DNA of 64,000 nt from Roseivivax isoporae LMG 25204. Its GTDB lineage: Bacteria > Pseudomonadota > Alphaproteobacteria > Rhodobacterales > Rhodobacteraceae. The first letter of the stretch is position 1, and each line of letters opens with the position of its first letter. The notes beneath the pieces are model-generated. The model did no database searches. It was not told where the DNA came from and saw only the letters and a list, made by a program, of their open reading frames with translations. Where the stretch lies: positions 116,708 to 180,707 of the forward strand of contig NZ_JAME01000006.1 in assembly GCF_000521865.1 (NCBI RefSeq), in the 5' to 3' direction. Positions 36,420-45,928 of the stretch are shown piece after piece. Position numbers and translations under genes: made by a program.

Positions 36420-37621
36420 ATGCCATCCGCCCCCCTCACGCCCGACGCGCTGGTGATCGGTGGCGGCCCTGCGGGCCTGATGGCGGCCGAGATGCTGCTG
36501 GCCGCGGGACGGTCGGTCCTGCTGGCGGACCAGCGCCCGAGCCTTGCACGCAAGCTCCTGATGGCGGGCAAGTCCGGGCTGAACCTGACCAAGGACGAGG
36601 ACGTCGAGACGTGCCTGCAGGCCTATGGCGGGGCGGCCGGCCGGCTCGGGCCGATGATCCGCGCCTTCCCGCCCGAGGCCGTCCGCTCCTGGGCCGAGGG
36701 GCTCGGACAGCCGCTCTTCACCGGCAGTTCTGGCCGCGTCTTTCCCGAGGCGATGAAGGCCTCGCCATTGGTGCGCGCGTGGCTCGGGCGGCTCGGCGCC
36801 GCGGGGCTCGCGGTGCGCACACGATGGCGCTGGACGGGCTGGACGGACGACGCGGCCACGTTCGAGACGCCGGAGGGCCCGGTGCGGGTCGCCGCCCGCA
36901 CGACGATCCTCGCGCTCGGCGGGGCGAGCTGGGCGCGGCTCGGCTCGGACTGGCGCTGGACCGGGGCACTCGCGGAGATCGGCGCGCCCCTCGTGCCCTT
37001 CGCGCCGGCCAATGCGGGGCTCAAGATCCCGTGGTCGGACCACATGGCGCCGCATCTGGGCCGGCCTCTCAAGAACGTGGTCTTCCGGTCGGGCGGAATC
37101 GAGAGCCGCGGCGAGGCGGTCCTGAGCGCCGGGGGCCTCGAGGGAGGCGGCCTCTACCCGCTGTCCCCCGCGCTGCGCACGGGCGCCCCGCTGGCGATCG
37201 ACCTCTGCCCGGACGTGGCGGCCGACACGCTTGCCGCCCGCCTCGCCGCGCGGCCCTCCCGCGAGAGCGCCTCGAACCGGGTGCGCAAGGCCGCGCGGCT
37301 CGGCCCCGTGGCGCGTGCGCTGGTGGCCGAGGTGGCGCGCCCCTGCCCGCGGAGCCGCGCACGCTGGCGGCGCTGCTCAAGGCGCTGCCGGTCCCCCATG
37401 ACGGCCTCAGACCGCTCGACGAGGCGATCTCGACCGCGGGGGGCCTTGCCTTCGCGGGGCTCGACGAAGACCTGATGCTGGTCGCGCGGCCCGGCACCTA
37501 CGCCGCGGGCGAGATGCTCGACTGGGAGGCGCCGACCGGCGGCTATCTGCTGACCGCCTGCCTCGCCACCGGCCGCTGGGCCGGGCTGGCCGCGGCGCGG
37601 CGCCTCGACGGGCCGACCTGA
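36420..37621 (+). pseudogene. HI0933/TIGR03862-type flavoprotein, frameshifted
   Basis: An FAD-binding protein of the BaiN/HI0933 family in two frames. The first frame has the FAD motif [15 protein letters not shown] (residues 12-26), [23 protein letters not shown] and the [12 protein letters not shown] stretch, and then loses similarity near 37335-37343. The downstream frame (one base earlier) supplies [48 protein letters not shown] and the family's end [24 protein letters not shown]. The total length over both frames, about 400 codons, fits. A single-base deletion in the GCGCGCCCC run explains it: either a real mutation or a sequencing error. Without the shift it would be an intact gene. 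Confidence 0.8.
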
Positions 37622-37639
37622 GCGCAGGCGCCCCCGGTC

Positions 37640-38230
37640 TCAGCTCTTCTCGCTGGCCCGGGCATAGGCCGGTCGGGCGCGCAGCCCGCGGGCGTAGTCC
37701 TTGAACGCGGCGGGCGGTTCGGGAAACTTCGCCGATACCGCCCAGCCGCCGCAATGCACCAGCACGATATCGGGCACGGTCATGGTCTCGCCCATCAGGA
37801 ACGGGCCGGGGATCTCGGCCGTGAGCCGCTCGAGATTCGCCGCGAACTCGCCCTTGAGGCTGTCCTTCACGGCCGGCACGCGCGCGGCCTCGGGCAGGAC
37901 GAAGCTGTGCCGGGCGGCAGTCCAGAGCAGCGCGTCGAGCTCGTCGAGGATGCGGAAGGTCCAGGCGTCCTGCCGCGCCCGTTCCGGCGTGCCGGCGGGA
38001 AAGGTCAGCGCGGCGTGCCGGTCCGCGAGGTAGGTCAGGATCGCCGAGGAATCGGGGACGACCGTCTCGCCATCCACCAGCACCGGGATCTTGCCCAGCG
38101 CCGAGACCCGCGTCACCTCGTCCGAGCGCGGCGCGGCGGGCACGTGGGCATAGTCCGCACCGATCTCCTCGAGAAGCCAGAGCGCGCGGAAGGCGCGGCT
38201 CTGGCGGGTGCCGATCAGGGTATAGCTCAT
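37640..38230 (-). CDS. Glutathione S-transferase family protein
   Basis: The 196 residues show the thioredoxin-like N-terminal domain (SYTLIGTRQSRAFRALWLLEEIGADY, with the GKIPVLVDGETVVPDSSAILTYLADR glutathione site) and an all-helical C-terminal domain. The catalytic position appears to be a Thr/Arg/Gln/Ser segment (GTRQSRAF), as in beta-like or Nu-like bacterial GSTs; the exact class is unclear. Start at the ATG 38228-38230 because AAGG lies about 9 bases upstream; an in-frame ATG at 38239 adds three residues. It is downstream of holA on the opposite side of the flavoprotein gene. Confidence 0.9.
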   Translation of the reverse strand: MSYTLIGTRQSRAFRALWLLEEIGADYAHVPAAPRSDEVTRVSALGKIPVLVDGETVVPDSSAILTYLADRHAALTFPAGTPERARQDAWTFRILDELDALLWTAARHSFVLPEAARVPAVKDSLKGEFAANLERLTAEIPGPFLMGETMTVPDIVLVHCGGWAVSAKFPEPPAAFKDYARGLRARPAYARASEKS

Positions 38231-38309
38231 CGCGCGCATCCTTGGCGTCAGGGCCTATGTCCGCGCGGACACTGCCCGAGCGTCGGTCCCGCGGCAAGTC
38301 CCGCGCCGT

Positions 38310-39335
38310 TCAGCGCCGCGCGAGCATGGCGAGGCGGATGAGCGCGCGTTCCACCAGCGCCATGGCCGGCGCGCGCTGCCCGGCCGAGCGCAGCGAGAGG
38401 TCGGTGTCCGTCAGGAGCCGCAGCGCCTGTTCGAGCCGCAGCATCCCCCAGCCCTGCGCCTGGCGCAGCATCCGGTCGCGGCGCGGCCCGAAAACCGGCG
38501 GGCGCAGCCGTGCCATGCCCTGCGCGGGGCCCGCGGGGTCGGCGGCGGCGGCGTGCAGCGCGCGGAAATGGCGGGTGGCGAAGATCACCAGCGTGACCGC
38601 TGCCACGCCCTGCGCCTCGAGCCGCTGCATCAGCGGGCCGATCGCGCCGGTCTCGCCCTCGGCGACCGCGTGCAGCACGTCGTCGACCGCGGCCTCGGAC
38701 GTGGCCGGCGCCATCAGCGCGACCTCCTCGGCCGTGAGCGGCGCCGAATCGCCGTGCTTGTAGAGCGCGATCTTCTCCACGGTCTGGCGGAAGTCGCCGG
38801 GATCGAGGTGCCGCGCGAGGTCGAAGAGCGCGTCCGACGCCGCGCGCTCGATCTCCGTGAGCCCGGCCTTGGACAGCGTCGCCTCGATCTCGGCGCGCCC
38901 GGGCGGGTCGTTGTAGATCGCCGCCGCGTGCGCGTTCCGCGCGCCCTCGAAGAGCTTGCGCAGCTTCGAGCCGCCCTTGAGCACGCCCGCGGTCACCACG
39001 ACCTGCGCATCGCCCGGCCGCCACGCGTCGAGCGCGGTCGCGACCGCCTCGGCGGTCCCGTCATTGGCGTCCTCGACGAAGGCGACGCGCGGGCCGGGAA
39101 AGAATCCCTGTGCCTTGACCGCGTCGAGGAGGAGCGCCGCGTCCTTGCGCAGGTCCGGGCCGGGGATTCGCGTGAGCCGCATCTCGGCCTCGCCCTCGGG
39201 ACCGATCAGGGCGGCGATGACCTCCTGCCGGCGCAGCGCCACGCGCATCGCGTCCTCGCCCCAGATGAGCAGGCCCGCCGCATCCGGATCGGGCCGCGCG
39301 AAGAAGGCCGGCGCGTCGCGGGCCGAGAGTTTCAT
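38310..39335 (-). CDS. holA: DNA polymerase III delta subunit HolA
   Basis: Clamp-loader subunit that opens the beta sliding clamp. The 341-residue product has the HolA pattern: [37 protein letters not shown] (N-terminal AAA+-like fold), VVVTAGVLKGGSKLRKLFEGARNAHAAAIY, and the conserved collar helices around residues 210-330. Its ATG overlaps the lptE stop (ATGA), so the order leuS-lptE-holA is an overlapping operon, as is common in proteobacteria. Confidence 0.92.
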   Translation of the reverse strand: MKLSARDAPAFFARPDPDAAGLLIWGEDAMRVALRRQEVIAALIGPEGEAEMRLTRIPGPDLRKDAALLLDAVKAQGFFPGPRVAFVEDANDGTAEAVATALDAWRPGDAQVVVTAGVLKGGSKLRKLFEGARNAHAAAIYNDPPGRAEIEATLSKAGLTEIERAASDALFDLARHLDPGDFRQTVEKIALYKHGDSAPLTAEEVALMAPATSEAAVDDVLHAVAEGETGAIGPLMQRLEAQGVAAVTLVIFATRHFRALHAAAADPAGPAQGMARLRPPVFGPRRDRMLRQAQGWGMLRLEQALRLLTDTDLSLRSAGQRAPAMALVERALIRLAMLARR

Positions 39336-39829
39336 TCCGGCAGGGTCGGCGCCGCGAGGATCAGCGCGTCCACCACCCGGTCGGCGAGGATCGTCGTCAC
39401 GCGCTGCAGCGCGTCCCTCTCGGAGGCGAGCGTCGAGACGTTCGAGCCGGTCGCGGAATAGCCGGTGAAGCTCTCGATCCGGTCCTCGAGCAGGAGCCGC
39501 CCGGTGCCGGTCTCGGTCAGGCGGTAGCGCGCCGAGCCGAGGATGCGGTAGCGCGTGGTAGAACCCGTCGAGGTGGTGCCGAGGTCGGTCTGCTCGGTCT
39601 CGACCGTCGCCTCGAGCGTGTAGCGCCCGAGCGCCGCGCGGTCGAGGCGTTCCTCGATCCGGCGGTTGAAGAGGTAGCCCGCCTGGTCCTCGGGCGCGGT
39701 CAGCGCGACCTCGCCCGTCAGCCGCCCCGCGCTGCCCCCGGGCCCGTAGGCGGGGGTGAAGCCGCAGGCCGGCAGGACGGCCAGCGCCGCGAGCGCGGCG
39801 AGGACGGCGCGGCGCTCAGAGCACCACAT
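39332..39829 (-). CDS. lptE: LPS-assembly lipoprotein LptE
   Basis: Outer-membrane lipoprotein plug for LptD in LPS delivery. The 165 residues have a signal peptide with lipobox [14 protein letters not shown] (Cys22), the conserved CGFxP start of LptE, and a beta-rich middle ([34 protein letters not shown]). It overlaps leuS by 14 bases and holA by four, the classical leuS-lptE-holA order. Confidence 0.9.
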   Translation of the reverse strand: MWCSERRAVLAALAALAVLPACGFTPAYGPGGSAGRLTGEVALTAPEDQAGYLFNRRIEERLDRAALGRYTLEATVETEQTDLGTTSTGSTTRYRILGSARYRLTETGTGRLLLEDRIESFTGYSATGSNVSTLASERDALQRVTTILADRVVDALILAAPTLPE

Positions 39830-42392
39830 TGACGATCCGTCCCGGCACCACGATCACCTTCTTGGGCGTCCCGCCGTCGAGCGCCTTGAGCACGGCGTGA
39901 TGCGACAGCGCGAGCGACTCGACCTCGTCCTTGGCCATGTCCTTGGGCACCACGATCTCGCCGCGCCGCTTGCCGTTGACCTGGATCGGCAGCGTCACGG
40001 TGTCCTCGACCATCATCGCCTCGTCCGCGACGGGCCAGGGCGCGTCGGCCACGAGGCCTTCTCCGCCCAGAACCTGCCACAGCTCCTCTGACAGGTGCGG
40101 CGTCATGGGAGACATGAGCTGCGCGAGCGTGCGCGCGGCGGCACGGCGGGCCTCGCCGCCGGCCTCGGCCTTGGACAGCGTCGCGGTGAAGGCGTAGAGC
40201 CGCGCGATCGCCGCGTTGAAGCCGAAGCTCTCGATGCCCTGCGTTACGTCGTGGATGGTCTTGTGCATCTCGCGCAGGAGGTCCTCGTCGCCGGGCCGGG
40301 CTTCGCTGTCGGCCTCCGCCGCCTCGGACACGATGCGGTGCACGCGGGCGAGGTGGCGGTGCGCCGCCTCTGCGCCCGCGGCGGTCCATTCCACGTCGCG
40401 CTCGGGCGGGCTGTCCGACAGCACGAACCAGCGCGCGGTGTCGGCGCCGTATTGCGACACGATCTCGACCGGATCGACCACGTTCTTCTTGGATTTCGAC
40501 ATCTTGGCCGAGGGCACGACCTCGACCTCGGCGCCACCCTCCCTGAGGAAGGCGCGCCCCTCGCGCAGTTCCACCGCCTCGGGGAAGTGGTATTCGGGGC
40601 GCCCGTCGGCCCCCGTGCTGCGGTAGATCGCGTGCGTCACCATCCCCTGGGTGAAGAGCGCGTCGAAGGGCTCGCGCGCGCTTTCCGGCAGGTGGCCGGT
40701 CAGGTGCATGGCCCGCGCGAAGAAGCGCGCATAGAGCAGGTGCAGGATCGCGTGCTCGATGCCGCCGATGTACTGGTCGACGTTCATCCAGTAGCGGGCC
40801 TCGTCGGGATCGGTGGGCGTCGCGGCGTCGGGCGCGGTGAAGCGCGCGAAGTACCACGACGAATCGACGAAGGTGTCCATGGTGTCGGTCTCGCGCCGCG
40901 CGGGCGCGCCGCAGGAGGGGCAGTCCACGTCGCGCCAGGTCGGGTGCCGGTCGAGCGGGTTGCCCGGCACGTCGAAGCTGACATCGTCGGGCAGGACGAC
41001 CGGCAGGTTCTCCTTCTTCTCGGGCACGACGCCGCAGGTGTCGCAGTGCACCACCGGGATCGGGCAGCCCCAGTAGCGCTGCCGCGAGAGCCCCCAGTCG
41101 CGCAGGCGGAACCGGGTCACGCCCTGCCCCACGCCGTTCTCCTCGCAGAAGCCGATGGCGGCCTCGACGGCCGCGTCGCCGGTCTGCGCCTCGCCGCCGG
41201 CAAAGCCCGCCACGTAGCGCACGGTCTCGGGCTTGGGCGGCACGTAGGCCGGCCCGCCCTCCTCTGGGAGGATGAACGTCCCCTCCTCGCCCATGGCCGG
41301 CACGAAGACGGACCGCACTGGCAGGTCGTACTTGCGGGCGAAGTCGAGGTCGCGCTGGTCATGGGCCGGGCAGCCGAAGATGGCGCCGGTGCCGTAATCC
41401 ATGAGGATGAAGTTCGCGATCCAGACCGGCAGTTCCCAACTCGTGTCGAAGGGATGGCGCACGGTCAGGCCGGTGTCGAAGCCGCGCTTCTCGGCCTTCT
41501 CGAGCTCCTCCTCCGAGGTGCCCATGCGGCGGCACTCGTCGCAGAAGGCGGCGATCTCGGGATTGTCGCGGGCCAGCTGCCGCGCGAGCGGGTGATCGGG
41601 CGACACGCCCACGAAGGACGCCCCCATCAGCGTGTCGGGCCGCGTGGTGTAGACCTCGATCCGGTCGAATCCCTCGGGCGCGTCCACGGTCGAGAAGGCG
41701 AACTGCAGCCCGCGCGAGCGGCCGATCCAGTTGGCCTGCATCAGCTTGACCTTGGCCGGCCAGTCGTCGAGCCCGTCGAGCGCGTCGAGCAGGTCCTCGG
41801 CGAAGTCCGAGATGCGGAAGAACCACTGCGTGAGCTCGCGCCGCTCCACCAGCGCCCCCGAGCGCCAGCCGCGGCCGTTCTCGACCTGCTCGTTGGCGAG
41901 CACGGTCATGTCGACCGGGTCCCAGTTCACCACGGCGTTCTTGCGGTAGACGAGCCCCGCCTCGAGGAAGTCGAGGAACAGCGCCTGCTGCTGTCCGTAA
42001 TAGTCCGGGTCGCAGGTCGCGAACATCCGGCTCCAGTCGATCGAGAAGCCCAGCGGCTTCATCTGGTCGACCATCGTGTCGATGTTGTCGTAGGTCCACG
42101 TCTTGGGGTGCCCGCCCGAGGCCATGGCGGCGTTCTCGGCGGGCATGCCGAAGGCGTCGAACCCCATCGGGTGCAGCACGTTGTGCCCCGTGGAGCGCTT
42201 GTAGCGCGCGATGACGTCGCCCATCGTGTAGTTGCGCACGTGGCCGATGTGGATGCGCCCCGACGGGTAGGGGAACATCTCGAGCACGTAGTATTTCGGG
42301 CGGTCCTGGCTTCGGTCGGCGCGGAAGGTCAGGGCCTCGTCCCAGGCCTTCTGCCATTTCGGCTCGATCGCGGCGGGGTCGTAGCGGGACAT
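39816..42392 (-). CDS. leuS: Leucyl-tRNA synthetase
   Basis: Class I aminoacyl-tRNA synthetase charging tRNA-Leu. The 858-residue product has HIGH at residues 48-51 ([15 protein letters not shown]), the KMSKSKKN loop (near residue 630), a zinc-like CDTCG/CPSCGAP pair in the editing or zinc-ribbon part, and an anticodon-binding C-terminal domain. GAGGAAG lies before the ATG. First gene of leuS-lptE-holA on the minus strand. The 231 bases between it and the divergent glycosyltransferase gene carry nothing I can assign beyond presumed promoters. Confidence 0.97.
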   Translation of the reverse strand: MSRYDPAAIEPKWQKAWDEALTFRADRSQDRPKYYVLEMFPYPSGRIHIGHVRNYTMGDVIARYKRSTGHNVLHPMGFDAFGMPAENAAMASGGHPKTWTYDNIDTMVDQMKPLGFSIDWSRMFATCDPDYYGQQQALFLDFLEAGLVYRKNAVVNWDPVDMTVLANEQVENGRGWRSGALVERRELTQWFFRISDFAEDLLDALDGLDDWPAKVKLMQANWIGRSRGLQFAFSTVDAPEGFDRIEVYTTRPDTLMGASFVGVSPDHPLARQLARDNPEIAAFCDECRRMGTSEEELEKAEKRGFDTGLTVRHPFDTSWELPVWIANFILMDYGTGAIFGCPAHDQRDLDFARKYDLPVRSVFVPAMGEEGTFILPEEGGPAYVPPKPETVRYVAGFAGGEAQTGDAAVEAAIGFCEENGVGQGVTRFRLRDWGLSRQRYWGCPIPVVHCDTCGVVPEKKENLPVVLPDDVSFDVPGNPLDRHPTWRDVDCPSCGAPARRETDTMDTFVDSSWYFARFTAPDAATPTDPDEARYWMNVDQYIGGIEHAILHLLYARFFARAMHLTGHLPESAREPFDALFTQGMVTHAIYRSTGADGRPEYHFPEAVELREGRAFLREGGAEVEVVPSAKMSKSKKNVVDPVEIVSQYGADTARWFVLSDSPPERDVEWTAAGAEAAHRHLARVHRIVSEAAEADSEARPGDEDLLREMHKTIHDVTQGIESFGFNAAIARLYAFTATLSKAEAGGEARRAAARTLAQLMSPMTPHLSEELWQVLGGEGLVADAPWPVADEAMMVEDTVTLPIQVNGKRRGEIVVPKDMAKDEVESLALSHHAVLKALDGGTPKKVIVVPGRIVNVVL

Positions 42393-42623
42393 GTCGGGTC
42401 TTCCTCGGGCGGGATCAGTGCGGCGGACGGAATGGATGGTCCTGCGGGTGATAGGACGCGCGCGCTTGAGCGTCCAGTGACGAAGCGGCCCCGCGCCCGC
42501 ATCGCAGGCCCAGGGGCAACAGGAGGACGCCCGCGCGCGCCAGGCCTTGCCGCCGCGCGTTCCCCTGCGGCGCGCGATGTGGCAGAACCGTCAGGGACCC
42601 CGGGACCAGCGACGCGGACGGCC

Positions 42624-43883
42624 ATGAACATCCTGATCATTCACCAGAATTTTCCCGGACAGTACAAGCACCTCGCCCCCGAGCTGGCGCGGGCCGGGCA
42701 CCGCGTGGTGGCCCTGACGCCCAAGGTGAAGGAGGCCACGCGCTGGAACGGGGTCGCCGTCATGCCCTACGCGATCCAGGGCCGGTCGACCGAGGGCATC
42801 CATCCCTGGCTCCAGGATTTCGAGACCAAGCTCCTGCGCGGCGGCTCGTGCTATCGCGGCGCGCTGGCGTTGCGCGCGCAGGGTTTCACCCCGGACGTGA
42901 TCCTCGCCCATCACGGCTGGGGCGAGAGCCTGTTCCTCAAGGATGTCTGGCCCAAGGCGCGGCTCGGACTCTACTGCGAGCTCTACCACCTCACGACCGA
43001 GGACTTCGTGAACTTCGACCCCGAATTCGAGCGGCCGGGGGCCGATAACGAACGCCTGCGCATCCGCATGAAGAACCTCAACAACCGCCTGCACGAGGAG
43101 GTCATGGACGCCGGCATCAGCCCCACGCGGTTCCAGGCCTCCACGTTCCCGGACCCCTGGCGGGACCGCATCACCGTCTCGCATGACGGCATCGACACCG
43201 ACCAGGTGCGCCCCGACCCGGACGCGCGGCTCGAGGTCGCGGACGGCCGTGTCCTGACCCGCGCGGACGAGGTGATCACCTTCGTGAACCGCAACCTCGA
43301 GCCCTATCGCGGCTACCATGTCTTCATGCGCGCGCTGCCCGAGATCCTGCGCCGCCGGCCCGCCGCGCACGTGGTGATGCTGGGCGGGGACGAGGTGAGC
43401 TACGGCGCGCGCGCTCCCGAAGGGCGGACGTGGAAGCAGATTTTCATCGACGAGGTGCGGGGCCGGATCCCCGATGCCGACTGGGCTCGGGTGCATTTCC
43501 TCGGCCGCGTTCCCTACCCGCGATTCCTGTCGCTTTTGCAGGTGAGCCGGGCGCATGTCTACCTGACCTACCCGTTCGTGCTGTCCTGGTCGCTTCTCGA
43601 ATCGATGAGCGCGGAATGCGCGATCCTCGCCTCGGACACCGCGCCCGTGCGCGAGGTGATCGCCGACGGCGAGACCGGGCTTCTGGTGGACTTCTTCGAC
43701 GGCGCGGGCCTCGTCGATCGGCTCGAATCGCTGCTCGGCGACGCGGACCTGCGCGCGCGGCTCGGCCGGGCGGCGCGGGCGCGCATCGTCGCCGACTACG
43801 ATCTCAGGCGGGTGTGCCTGCCGCGGCAGGTGGCGTGGGTCGACACGCTTGCGGCGCGCGATCCGCGACCGCCGCGCGACTGA
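42624..43883 (+). CDS. Glycosyltransferase family 4 protein
   Basis: The 419 residues have a GT-B fold: an N-terminal domain opening NILIIHQNFPGQYKHLAPELARAGHRVVALT and a C-terminal donor site with FLGRVPYPRFLSLLQVSRAHVYLTYPFVLSWSLLESMSAECAILASDTAPVREVIADGETGLLVDFFD, the E-x7-E type pattern of GT4 enzymes. The sugar and acceptor are unknown; an exopolysaccharide or lipid glycosylation role is plausible. It is divergent from leuS. The long open frame before the ATG is antisense to leuS and is not part of the gene. Confidence 0.9.
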   Translation: MNILIIHQNFPGQYKHLAPELARAGHRVVALTPKVKEATRWNGVAVMPYAIQGRSTEGIHPWLQDFETKLLRGGSCYRGALALRAQGFTPDVILAHHGWGESLFLKDVWPKARLGLYCELYHLTTEDFVNFDPEFERPGADNERLRIRMKNLNNRLHEEVMDAGISPTRFQASTFPDPWRDRITVSHDGIDTDQVRPDPDARLEVADGRVLTRADEVITFVNRNLEPYRGYHVFMRALPEILRRRPAAHVVMLGGDEVSYGARAPEGRTWKQIFIDEVRGRIPDADWARVHFLGRVPYPRFLSLLQVSRAHVYLTYPFVLSWSLLESMSAECAILASDTAPVREVIADGETGLLVDFFDGAGLVDRLESLLGDADLRARLGRAARARIVADYDLRRVCLPRQVAWVDTLAARDPRPPRD

Positions 43884-43895
43884 CGCGGCCCGCGA

Positions 43896-44402
43896 TCAGA
43901 ACCGCGAGTCCTCGCGGCGGAGCTGGCGCGCGCGGGTGAGAATCGCGTCCTCGACCGCGCGCACGGTGGCGGCGCTCGCCGGTCCCGACCGGGTCAGGAT
44001 CGCGATGTTGAGCGAGCGCGCATCGAGCGCGGGATCGGTCACGTAGACCGTCGCGCGGTAGGGCTGGCCACCGCCCGGGGGCGTCCCGAATCCGGTGACG
44101 AAGACGCCGGTGAACGGATCGACGCTCTCGAGCGGCAGGAAGCTCAGCGTCTCGAGCGAAGCGTTCCAGATATACTTGTTCACCGCGCCGATCTGGCCCG
44201 GGTCCTGCCGCGGGCGGAAGATGTCCCAGATGGTCGAGGTGGGCGCGCGGCCGCGGCCGTAGATCTCGTCGTCGAGAATGTCCTGCGCGGGCCTCGTCTC
44301 CACCGGCGCGCGGCCGGGCGAACGGCTGAACGCCCCGCAGCCTGCCAGTGCCAGCGATGCGGCCGTCATCGCCGCGAGGGCTGCAACCCGTCCTGCCTTC
44401 AT
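43896..44402 (-). CDS. DUF3576-family lipoprotein
   Basis: The 168-residue product has a signal peptide and lipobox LALAGC (Cys22). The mature part has the DUF3576 signature: STIWDIFRPRQDPGQIGAVNKYIWNASLETLSFLPLESVDPFTGVFVTGFGTPPGGG, then YRATVYVTDPALDARSLNIAILTRSG and a C-terminal AVEDAILTRARQLR. The family is confined to alphaproteobacteria and has no known function; an envelope role is likely from the lipobox. It is divergent from the porin gene with a 282-base gap. Confidence 0.88.
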   Translation of the reverse strand: MKAGRVAALAAMTAASLALAGCGAFSRSPGRAPVETRPAQDILDDEIYGRGRAPTSTIWDIFRPRQDPGQIGAVNKYIWNASLETLSFLPLESVDPFTGVFVTGFGTPPGGGQPYRATVYVTDPALDARSLNIAILTRSGPASAATVRAVEDAILTRARQLRREDSRF

Positions 44403-44684
44403 CGTTCCCGTCCCCGCCGCGCTGCTTTCCGGCAAATCTTTGCAACTCCTTACCTGTCCCGGCGCCGCGCGACAAGACGGCAGGATCCGCCCGCGCGGCG
44501 CGGGGTCGCCGGCGTCACATCCGGGCCCCTCGCGGCCTTGTGGCAAAACTGCACCATGGAGGAGGTAGATCCCGACACGCCGGAGCGCTTGGCTTGCAAG
44601 CGGCCGGCCTCGGGGCGCATAGAACATCCCATCAAGGCCGGGCTTCCGGATTGGTACGTGCCTTACGAACACATGAGGGAACAC
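44403..44684. other. Divergent intergenic region before the porin gene
   Basis: This 282-base region separates the DUF3576 and porin genes. The only candidate element is a weak pair on the plus strand, TTGCAA (44594-44599) and CATAGA (44618-44623), with an 18-base spacer, which would give a porin leader of about 55 bases. The frame before the porin ATG stays open here for 147 bases, but nothing in it resembles a protein. I see no tRNA or attachment site. Confidence 0.3.
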
Positions 44685-45824
44685 ATGAAAAAGCTTCTTT
44701 TCGCATCCACGGCACTGGTTGCGTCGGCCGGCATCGCATCGGCCCAGGATCTCGGCGTTGCACTGACCGGTATGGCGGAAATGGGCATCTACAAGCCCGC
44801 CGGCGCTTTCGGCTTCGATGCCAACGGCGACGTGGACTTCGGCGACAGCGACACCCAGTTCTTCACCGACATCGACGTCACCTTCACCATGACCGGTGAA
44901 GCCGACAACGGCCTGTCGTTCGGTGCAAGCATCGACATCGACGAAGCCGGCAACGGCCAGCCCTTCGAGAGCCCGAACACCCAGGGCGGCGAGACCATCT
45001 TCGTCTCCTTCGGCGGCGCGACCCTGACCATGGGCGACACCGACGGCGCGATGGACGCGGCTCTGCCGGAAATGGGCCTCGCAGGCGGCTCGCTCAACGA
45101 CGATGAAACCGCGCACATCGGCTTCAACGACGGTGACGGCTACTCGCTCTACGAACTGCTCGACACCCTCGGCACCATCAACGGCGGCTTCGACTCCGGT
45201 CTGTCGCTCGACGGCAATGGTGACGGCCAGATCGCGCGCTTCGACTACGCCTACTCCAGCTTCGTGTTCTCGCTCTCCATGGAGCAGGCAGAAGACGGTG
45301 CGGACGACTACCTCGCCGGCAACAACATCGGCGTGACCGCAGGCTTCGACGCAAACCCGATCTACGGTGTCGGCGTTGCATACGCTGGCGAGTTCTCGGG
45401 CGTCTCGATCGACGCGGGCATCGCGTACCAGACGCAGGAAGACGTCGCGGACACCTACGGCCTGGCCGTGGCCGCCGGCTTCGCAAGCGGCCTGTCGGTT
45501 GGCGCGACCTACGCCCAGTCGGACGTTGCTGACGAGTGGGAAGACAACATCGCCCTGCAGGTTCCGGGCTTTGCGATCGACAACACCATCACCCACTGGG
45601 GTCTGGGCGTCGGCTACTCGATGAACAACATCGCGGTCGGCCTGAACTACGGCGAGTACTCGAACGACGACTTCGAGGCATCGGGCTACGGCCTCGCCGC
45701 GACCTACGACCTCGGCGGTGGCCTGTCGCTCCGCGGCGGCTACAGCAACAACACCCTCGAGCTCGACGGTGCTGGCGAAGACGACTACGACACGTTCTCG
45801 CTGGGTCTGCGCATGAACTTCTGA
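44685..45824 (+). CDS. Outer membrane porin
   Basis: The 379-residue product has a signal peptide (MKKLLFASTALVASAGIASA), then a beta-barrel with alternating polar and hydrophobic strands, many Gly, Asp and aromatic residues, and ends ..DTFSLGLRMNF, with the C-terminal Phe needed for Bam recognition. It matches the Rhodobacter porin type (trimeric general porin). GAGGGA precedes the ATG. It has a strong terminator at 45851, and its codon use is skewed to preferred C/G-ending codons with fewer rare ones, suggesting high expression. Confidence 0.92.
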   Translation: MKKLLFASTALVASAGIASAQDLGVALTGMAEMGIYKPAGAFGFDANGDVDFGDSDTQFFTDIDVTFTMTGEADNGLSFGASIDIDEAGNGQPFESPNTQGGETIFVSFGGATLTMGDTDGAMDAALPEMGLAGGSLNDDETAHIGFNDGDGYSLYELLDTLGTINGGFDSGLSLDGNGDGQIARFDYAYSSFVFSLSMEQAEDGADDYLAGNNIGVTAGFDANPIYGVGVAYAGEFSGVSIDAGIAYQTQEDVADTYGLAVAAGFASGLSVGATYAQSDVADEWEDNIALQVPGFAIDNTITHWGLGVGYSMNNIAVGLNYGEYSNDDFEASGYGLAATYDLGGGLSLRGGYSNNTLELDGAGEDDYDTFSLGLRMNF

Positions 45825-45850
45825 TCTCTCGAGAGATCGGACTTCAGGGA

Positions 45851-45883
45851 AGAGCGGGCGGTTTCGCCCGCTCTTTTCTTTTT
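45851..45883 (+). terminator. Strong intrinsic terminator after the porin gene
   Basis: AGAGCGGGCG (45851-45860) pairs perfectly with CGCCCGCTCT (45865-45874) around GTTT, then TTTCTTTTT. This is one of the clearest rho-independent terminators in the window, fitting a highly expressed porin. Confidence 0.93.
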
Positions 45884-45928
45884 CGCGCAGCGCTCCTACA
45901 CCTCCCAACCGAACCGTGGGAGATGCCG

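Noticed and set aside
40095..42623. A plus-strand frame antisense to leuS continuing into the glycosyltransferase gene
   Set aside because: Only the part after the ATG at 42624 resembles a protein; the rest is the complement of leuS.
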